From the NCBI GenBank assembly GCA_035504175.1, contig DATJSJ010000225.1:1-11578 (forward strand): DNA of 11,578 nt. The letters are read 5' to 3'. Shown piece after piece: positions 7,896 to 11,578 of the stretch; positions within the stretch are counted from its first letter, which is position 1; each line of letters opens with the position of its first letter. A program made the position numbers and the translations under genes. The notes under the pieces are model-generated. The model had not been told where the DNA came from and made no database searches. It saw only the letters and a program-made list of their open reading frames with translations. The DNA comes from DATJSJ01 sp035504175. Its GTDB lineage: Bacteria; Pseudomonadota; Alphaproteobacteria; Acetobacterales; Acetobacteraceae.

Positions 7896-7913
7896 CCCTC
7901 GGCCATTCGAGGG
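7896..7913. other. hairpin in the spacer between CHR genes
   Basis: CCCTCG-GCCATT-CGAGGG is a perfect 6-bp stem with a 6-base loop, 17 bases after the stop of the first CHR gene. There is no T-run. It may be an attenuator or an RNA-stability element between the paired genes, or chance. Confidence 0.3.
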
Positions 7914-8098
7914 TCGCGTGCCGGCGCGGCCGCCGTCAAGGACGCTGCGCGCCGGCGATGCCGGTCGCCTTCGGCGATCCTTGACCGCGGCCACGCCGAC
8001 CCGCGGCATGATGACGCGGCCGGGACGAAGGAACGGCACCTGCAGCCGAACCAAGGAACGTGGACTGGCTCGGGCGGCGTGGGCGGCGGCGGTCCGAC

Positions 8099-8620
8099 AT
8101 GAGCCCGCTCGTGGCGCTGGGGGCGATCTTCGGCATGCTGTCGCTGCTCGCCGTGGGCGGCGTCACCGCCGTCCTGCCGGAACTGCAGCGCCAGGTGACC
8201 GAAGTGCACCGCTGGATGGCGCCCACCGATTTCGCGGCACTGTTCGCACTCGCCCAGGCGGCGCCGGGGCCGAACATGATGGTGGCGACCCTGGTCGGCT
8301 GGCGGGTGGCGCGGCTTGCCGGGGCGGCGGTGGCCACACTCGCAATGATCGGGCCGTCGAGCGTCCTCACCTATCTCACCGCCGGCGCCTGGCACCGGTT
8401 CCGTCACGCCGCGTGGCGCGGCTGGGTGCAGGCCGGGGTCACCCCGGTGACCGTCGGCCTGGTCATGGCGGCAGCGGCGCTGCTCGCCCGTTCCACCGCA
8501 CAGGGCGTCGGCACCGCGGCGCTGACGCTGGCGACCGCGGCGCTGGTACTGACGACGCGGCTACACCCCCTGCTGCTGCTGGCAGCGGGTGCGGCGCTCG
8601 GATTCGCGGGGCTGCGATAG
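8099..8620 (+). CDS. chromate transporter (CHR) short-chain protein, second domain
   Basis: A 173-residue membrane protein, the partner of the CHR protein upstream. It carries LLAVGGVTAVLPELQRQV at 16-33, typical of the second CHR domain (GGxxxxLPEL), HRWMAPTDFAALFALAQAAPGPN at 37-59 ending in the PGPN signature, and then four or so hydrophobic segments. The C-terminus ends in a Leu/Ala-rich helix. The start is uncertain: ATG 8099 begins directly at the domain but has a weak ribosome site; GTG 8060 adds 13 Arg-rich residues and has AAGGAA only one to two bases upstream, which is too close. The two short CHR proteins should work as one antiporter. The gene converges on the CHAP gene 85 bp downstream. 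Confidence 0.87.
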   Translation: MSPLVALGAIFGMLSLLAVGGVTAVLPELQRQVTEVHRWMAPTDFAALFALAQAAPGPNMMVATLVGWRVARLAGAAVATLAMIGPSSVLTYLTAGAWHRFRHAAWRGWVQAGVTPVTVGLVMAAAALLARSTAQGVGTAALTLATAALVLTTRLHPLLLLAAGAALGFAGLR

Positions 8621-8656
8621 CGGAACCGCGCGAGGCTGGATCACCGGAACGCCGTC

Positions 8657-8703
8657 CTGCGCCGGCGCAGTTCCCACGGTCGGACGCGCCTTGGTCCGGC
8701 GCG
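8657..8703. terminator. inverted repeats between convergent genes, possible two-way terminator
   Basis: The 85-bp gap between the ends of the second CHR gene and the CHAP gene contains a perfect 14-base palindrome, CTGCGCCGGCGCAG (8657-8670), and a second stem CGCGCC (8685-8690) with GGCGCG (8698-8703) around a 7-base loop. Their position fits transcription termination from either side. Neither is followed by a T-run. Confidence 0.35.
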
Positions 8704-8705
8704 GA

Positions 8706-9533
8706 TCAGCGCCCGCTGGCCGCGGCCGCGTTCGGCGAGGTCGTGCCGATGCCGCTGGCATTGGCCGGGGCCTCGGCCACCTCGTCGTAGCGGCGCTTGG
8801 CGGCCCACGCCTCGCTCACTGCCTCCGCGCCGGGGTGGAGATGACTCGCCACGCGCAGATCCGCCGGCGGCGGGTTGAGCGCGGGCACCGGCGCCTCGGA
8901 CGGGCGGGCGGCCAGGATCGTGCCGTGATCCGCCCGGTCATAAATGAACCCGTAGGTCGGGTAGATGCTGCCGTAATCGCCGCTGTGGCCAAGGCCGACG
9001 CGCACCGCGCTCCAGTCGTTGCCGGGCGAGACGTCGACCACCGGAATGTCGCGCGAGATGCCGCCGCGATGCGCGCCCGGCCCGGACCAGTTGGCCTGGT
9101 CGATCTGCACTTCGCGGCTGTCCACCACGGTGGTGACCACCGCGACATGGCCAAGCCGCATGCGCGAATTGGCCTTGAAACTCAGCACCGCGCCGACCTC
9201 GGGCCGCTCGCCGCGGGCATAGACGCCGGCCGCATTCTCCCACCAGTTCCCCGCATTGCCGGAGAGCTCGATGCCGGATTCCTCGCGCGCAAAGGTCACG
9301 CATTGCAGCCGCGGGACGTAATGCCCGTGTCGCCCGTGATACGAGGCCAGCCGCACGCCGTGCCGGGAGCTGCGGTGCGCGGTACGGGTTACGCGCCCGT
9401 GATGGGTCAGATGGTGGGTCGAGGAGGCGTGCCGCGAGCTTGCGTGGGATCGGCCATGCGCCAGCGCGGGAGGGGTAACCGCCAGAAGAGCCCCGAACAG
9501 CACGAATTTCGCCCCACGGCCGCAACCAAGCAT
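8706..9533 (-). CDS. exported CHAP-domain protein (peptidoglycan amidase/endopeptidase)
   Basis: A 275-residue exported protein. The signal peptide is about residues 1-25 (hydrophobic FVLFGALLAVTPPALA). Residues 26-72 form a linker with 12 histidines plus Ser/Arg. The CHAP domain follows with its expected catalytic set: C78 in QCVTFAR, H129 in RLGHVAVV, and N148 in IDQANWSG. The WWENA and EVGAVLSF segments between them are also typical. CHAP enzymes cleave peptidoglycan peptide bonds in the periplasm. The C-terminal 70 residues are Pro/Ala-rich with no recognised domain, and there is no SH3 or LysM binding domain. The start at ATG 9533 puts the signal peptide at the N-terminus; the alternative TTG at 9599 adds 22 residues ahead of it and is less likely. 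No good Shine-Dalgarno is visible. Confidence 0.88.
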   Translation of the reverse strand: MLGCGRGAKFVLFGALLAVTPPALAHGRSHASSRHASSTHHLTHHGRVTRTAHRSSRHGVRLASYHGRHGHYVPRLQCVTFAREESGIELSGNAGNWWENAAGVYARGERPEVGAVLSFKANSRMRLGHVAVVTTVVDSREVQIDQANWSGPGAHRGGISRDIPVVDVSPGNDWSAVRVGLGHSGDYGSIYPTYGFIYDRADHGTILAARPSEAPVPALNPPPADLRVASHLHPGAEAVSEAWAAKRRYDEVAEAPANASGIGTTSPNAAAASGR

Positions 9534-9599
9534 GCGCCCCCCCGTTTTGGTGCCCCAGACCCGGAGACTGCGGTAGCAACGGGTTCGTGATGCTGGCAA

Positions 9600-9723
9600 T
9601 CAGACTTGATCGGTGAGCATGGCTGACCAGTGGAATTCGCCGAATCGAGCCTGTGGATAACGTCCCGTATCAGGACGCCATTCCCAATTTGTCAGCTCTG
9701 AAATGAATCGTGATGCGGTTGGG
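9600..9723 (-). promoter_or_regulatory. candidate control region of the CHAP gene
   Basis: This stretch is clearly less GC-rich than the rest and lies upstream of the CHAP gene on its strand. It contains a perfect DnaA-box 9-mer, TTATCCACA on the minus strand (9652-9660), and GAATC (GANTC type) sites at 9642-9646 and 9705-9709. A CTGACA at about 9689-9694 (minus strand) resembles a -35 element, but the -10 region 17 bases on (TGATAC) is poor. Role inferred from position and composition only. Confidence 0.35.
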
Positions 9724-9768
9724 CGTCGCGCCGTGGCGAATCAACAACAGTGTTGCGGCGGCGCGACG
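9724..9768 (-). repeat. nested inverted repeat downstream of the RidA gene
   Basis: CGTCGCGCCG (9724-9733) and CGGCGCGACG (9759-9768) form a perfect 10-base inverted repeat. Inside the loop, CAACA (9742-9746) and TGTTG (9751-9755) form a second perfect stem with a 4-base loop. The structure lies 29 bases past the RidA stop on the minus strand. It may terminate RidA transcription or be a structured RNA in the CHAP leader; no U-run follows. Confidence 0.4.
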
Positions 9769-9797
9769 GGAGTCGCGAAAGTAGGCGTGTGCGACCG

Positions 9798-10148
9798 CTA
9801 CTTGCAGGCGGTGATCATGATCTCAACCAGGTGGCGCGGATCGGCCATGTTCGCCTGCACGCAGGCCCGCACCGGAGCGCCTCCCTTGGGCAGCCAGGCC
9901 GACCAGATCTCGTTCAGCGCCTCGCGATCCCGGATGTCCTTGAGCCAGACCTGCGCCTGCAGCAGCCGCGTGTTGTCGGTGCCATGCGCTTCCAGCAGCG
10001 CGTCGATCTGCTGCAGCACGTCGCGGGTCTGACCCTGTACATCCGCCGAGAGGTCCCGCGCCGTCACCCCCGCCGTGTAGACGAATCCATGAAATTCAAC
10101 GGCCTGCGACAAGACGCTGCCAGCCTGGGTGCGGATGATGCGGCTCAT
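9798..10148 (-). CDS. RidA family protein (YjgF/YER057c/UK114)
   Basis: A 116-residue cytoplasmic protein covering a whole RidA domain, slightly shorter than E. coli RidA (128). Visible features: FVYTAGVTARDLSADV at 22-37, QTRDVLQQIDALLEAHG at 40-56, VWLKDIRDREALNEIW at 67-82, and the C-terminal PVRACVQANM with R94 and C96 at the positions of Arg105 and Cys107 of E. coli RidA, plus E109 in LVEIMITA. The key Arg supports imine/enamine deaminase activity, but the N-terminal GPY loop of classical RidA is absent, so it belongs to a side subfamily (YjgH-like) whose substrate may differ. GGGAG lies 10 bases before the ATG. The lipoprotein gene is 97 bp upstream on the same strand. Confidence 0.93.
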   Translation of the reverse strand: MSRIIRTQAGSVLSQAVEFHGFVYTAGVTARDLSADVQGQTRDVLQQIDALLEAHGTDNTRLLQAQVWLKDIRDREALNEIWSAWLPKGGAPVRACVQANMADPRHLVEIMITACK

Positions 10149-10215
10149 GCTCTGATCACTCCCGGTTCAGCTCTGCTGAGCCGCACCATGGCCGCGAGCG
10201 CACCGCTTGGCAAAG

Positions 10216-10228
10216 CCGCCCCCGGCGG
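10216..10228 (-). terminator. weak terminator-like hairpin after the lipoprotein gene
   Basis: Read on the minus strand, CCGCC-GGG-GGCGG is followed by CTTTG, 17 bases past the lipoprotein stop. The 5-bp stem and short T-run make this a weak candidate. Confidence 0.3.
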
Positions 10229-10245
10229 GTGAAGGATCCGAGCCG

Positions 10246-10629
10246 TCAGGGCGTGGACGTCGAGCCGTCCGGCGTCATCGTCCCCGGGCTCATCCCGGGG
10301 CCCATGCCGGTTCCGGAATCGATGCCGGGTCCCCCGGCCGATGCGGGACCCATCTGGCGCAGGCAGTCCAGATAGTTCTGATCCCGCCCATAGAGCTCCG
10401 GCAATCCCGCGGTGGTGTTGCCGGTCAGTCCGTTCGCCGAGTACGGGTCCAGCCGCTGGTCGCGCTCGGAGAGCTGCGCCCGGTTCTGCTTCAGGTAGAT
10501 CTCGTCGGCGCGGCTGCGGCACGCCGCCTCGGTCGCGGCATTGGCCCGCGCCTGCTGCGGCGGCAGCGGTTTCGAACAGGCCGCGAGCGCCAACAGCGCG
10601 GCGAGGGCCGAGATTTGGACGCGGGTCAT
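10246..10629 (-). CDS. small lipoprotein, unknown function
   Basis: A 127-residue protein with a lipoprotein signal: ISALAALLALAACSK, lipobox L15-A-A-C18, so C18 should be acylated. The mature part has two more cysteines, C37 and C89, which could form a disulfide, and a recognisable core (CRSRADEIYLKQNRAQL, then PELYGRDQNYLDCL). The last 27 residues are a Gly/Met/Pro/Ser/Thr tail (GMGPGMSPGTMTPDG) that is probably disordered. I know no named family, though similar small lipoproteins seem common in Acetobacteraceae (recollection, not checked). The start at ATG 10629 has GGAG at 10638-10641, 8 bases away; a longer in-frame start at 10695 would bury the signal peptide. Serine follows C18, not aspartate, which favours outer-membrane sorting by the +2 rule known from E. 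coli. Confidence 0.78.
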   Translation of the reverse strand: MTRVQISALAALLALAACSKPLPPQQARANAATEAACRSRADEIYLKQNRAQLSERDQRLDPYSANGLTGNTTAGLPELYGRDQNYLDCLRQMGPASAGGPGIDSGTGMGPGMSPGTMTPDGSTSTP

Positions 10630-10771
10630 GCAGCGCACTCCAGGGCGGGACGGGAGGGCCGGGACGCGCCCGGCACCGCCGGCGCCCGGCGCCATCCATC
10701 CGCATCGGGTTTCGTCAGTGTCACATTGGACCGGCGTATCGGGTGATGCCAGGGCGTGCGTCGCGTCCCGG

Positions 10772-11578
10772 TCATGCCGGCAGGTCGATCAGGCTCGCCT
10801 CGGTATCGAAATCCCGCAATACCGCTTCGTCGCCCACCTCGACCGCGGCGATCGCATCCGGATAGCGCTCGAGCAGCCGCCGCGCCCCGGCATCGCCGGT
10901 GAGCGCCAGGATCTCGGGGAAGAAGCGGCGGTCCCACAGCATCGGGTTGCCCGTTGTGCCGCGGCAGGTGGGCAGTACGATCAGTCGCCCGGCGTCGGGG
11001 TCGTAGGCAGCGAGCAGCCGGTCGATCACTGCGGCGCCCACCAGCGGCATGTCGCCCAGGCAGACGAGCGCCGCCGAGGCTTCCGGCGGCACCGCCCGGA
11101 TGCCGGCGGCAAGGCTAGCCGACAGTCCGCTCTCATAACCCTCGGCATGCACCAGCCGCACCGGCCGGCCGGCCAGCGCCGCCTCCACCGCCTCCGCCTG
11201 GTGTCCGGTCACCACCAGCACCGGCCGTGCCCGGCTGGCCAGGACCTGGTCGACGACGCGCGCGACCATGGCGCGGCCGGACGCGTCGGCGAGCAGCAGC
11301 TTGTTGAGCGGCGCCATCCGCGTCGATCGCCCGGCCGCCAGCACGACGGCGGCGATCAGCGGCCGCCGGCGCGGCGCCGGACCGGTGCTCTCCGCCTCAG
11401 GGGCCCGGGCGCGCGGCAGCGGCCGGGCGTCCGCCTCCTTCAGCAGCCCGCCGAGGCCCATGCGGGCGATCTCGGCGGCGCCGATCGACAGCCCGGCGAA
11501 CAGCCGGGCCAGCATCCAGTCGATGCCGTTCAGCTTCGGGCTGCGGGCGCAGCCGGGCAGCACAAGCGCCGGCCGCGC
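10772..11578 (-). CDS. molybdopterin-binding / NTP-transferase fusion (MocA-like), 5' end outside window
   Basis: The last 268 residues of a two-domain protein; the frame stays open to the window edge, so the gene starts upstream. Residues 1-50 (RPALVLPGCARSPKLNG, then a MGLGGLLKE segment) are the C-terminal end of a molybdopterin-binding domain. After a Pro/Arg linker comes an NTP_transf_3 domain: VVLAAGRSTRMAPLNKLL (nucleotide binding), VCLGDMPLV with a metal-binding Asp, RGTTGNPMLWDRRFF, and a terminal RDFDTEASL. Such proteins transfer a nucleotide, usually CMP, to molybdopterin to make the cofactor of xanthine-dehydrogenase or CO-dehydrogenase type enzymes. Base specificity (CTP or GTP) was not decided. 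The GTG near 11563 is an internal valine, not a start. Partner genes such as xdhC or the target enzyme would lie beyond the right edge. Confidence 0.9.
   Translation of the reverse strand, partial: ARPALVLPGCARSPKLNGIDWMLARLFAGLSIGAAEIARMGLGGLLKEADARPLPRARAPEAESTGPAPRRRPLIAAVVLAAGRSTRMAPLNKLLLADASGRAMVARVVDQVLASRARPVLVVTGHQAEAVEAALAGRPVRLVHAEGYESGLSASLAAGIRAVPPEASAALVCLGDMPLVGAAVIDRLLAAYDPDAGRLIVLPTCRGTTGNPMLWDRRFFPEILALTGDAGARRLLERYPDAIAAVEVGDEAVLRDFDTEASLIDLPA

Noticed and set aside
7918..8790. Plus-strand open frame of 290 codons across the second CHR gene
   Set aside because: Arg/Gly/Ala-rich shadow frame; the CHR frame carries the GGxxxxLPEL and PGPN motifs and membrane segments.
8589..9590. 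Plus-strand open frame of 333 codons opposite the CHAP gene
   Set aside because: It is antisense to a gene with a signal peptide and the complete Cys-His-Asn CHAP residues, and its translation resembles no family.
9652..9660. Replication origin suggested by the DnaA box
   Set aside because: Only one box is present, without an AT-rich unwinding element, box cluster or origin-linked genes; it is kept only as a possible regulatory site.

Overview
The window is very GC-rich DNA packed with bacterial genes and few gaps. Gene content and protein style (a FOXRED1-like oxidase, hydantoinase A/B pair, molybdopterin-binding/nucleotidyltransferase fusion, Ala/Arg/Pro-rich proteins) point to an alphaproteobacterium, most plausibly Acetobacteraceae or another Rhodospirillales lineage. 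This assignment is inference; no rRNA or tRNA gene is present to confirm it.

Layout, left to right. (1) The 3' part of an FAD-dependent amine/amino-acid oxidase gene (+) converges, 7 bp apart, on a gene for an exported DsrE-fold protein (-). (2) After a 350-bp GC-rich gap with no convincing gene, a + strand run encodes a ClcA-type chloride/proton antiporter, then hydantoinase/oxoprolinase A and B subunits whose genes overlap by 4 bp. (3) A short gene (+) encodes a His/Met-rich secreted protein and is followed by two strong hairpins. (4) Two + strand genes each encode one short chromate-transporter (CHR) domain, separated by an unusually long spacer of about 220 bp. (5) The rest is on the - strand, in reading direction: a molybdopterin-binding/NTP-transferase fusion (truncated by the window end), a small lipoprotein, a RidA-family protein, and an exported CHAP-domain cell-wall amidase with a His-rich linker.

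How they work together: HyuA and HyuB should form one cytoplasmic complex, and the two CHR proteins should form one membrane transporter. Several products act in the envelope (DsrE-like protein, His/Met-rich protein, lipoprotein, CHAP amidase), but nothing ties them to one pathway. The remaining genes look like ordinary housekeeping or accessory metabolism.

I found no insertion sequence, phage gene, CRISPR array, tRNA or rRNA, and no clear previously undescribed multi-gene system. The most interesting leftovers are the His/Met-rich secreted protein, the structured gap upstream of the CHAP gene (perfect DnaA-box 9-mer, several GANTC sites, nested inverted repeat), and the widely spaced CHR pair.
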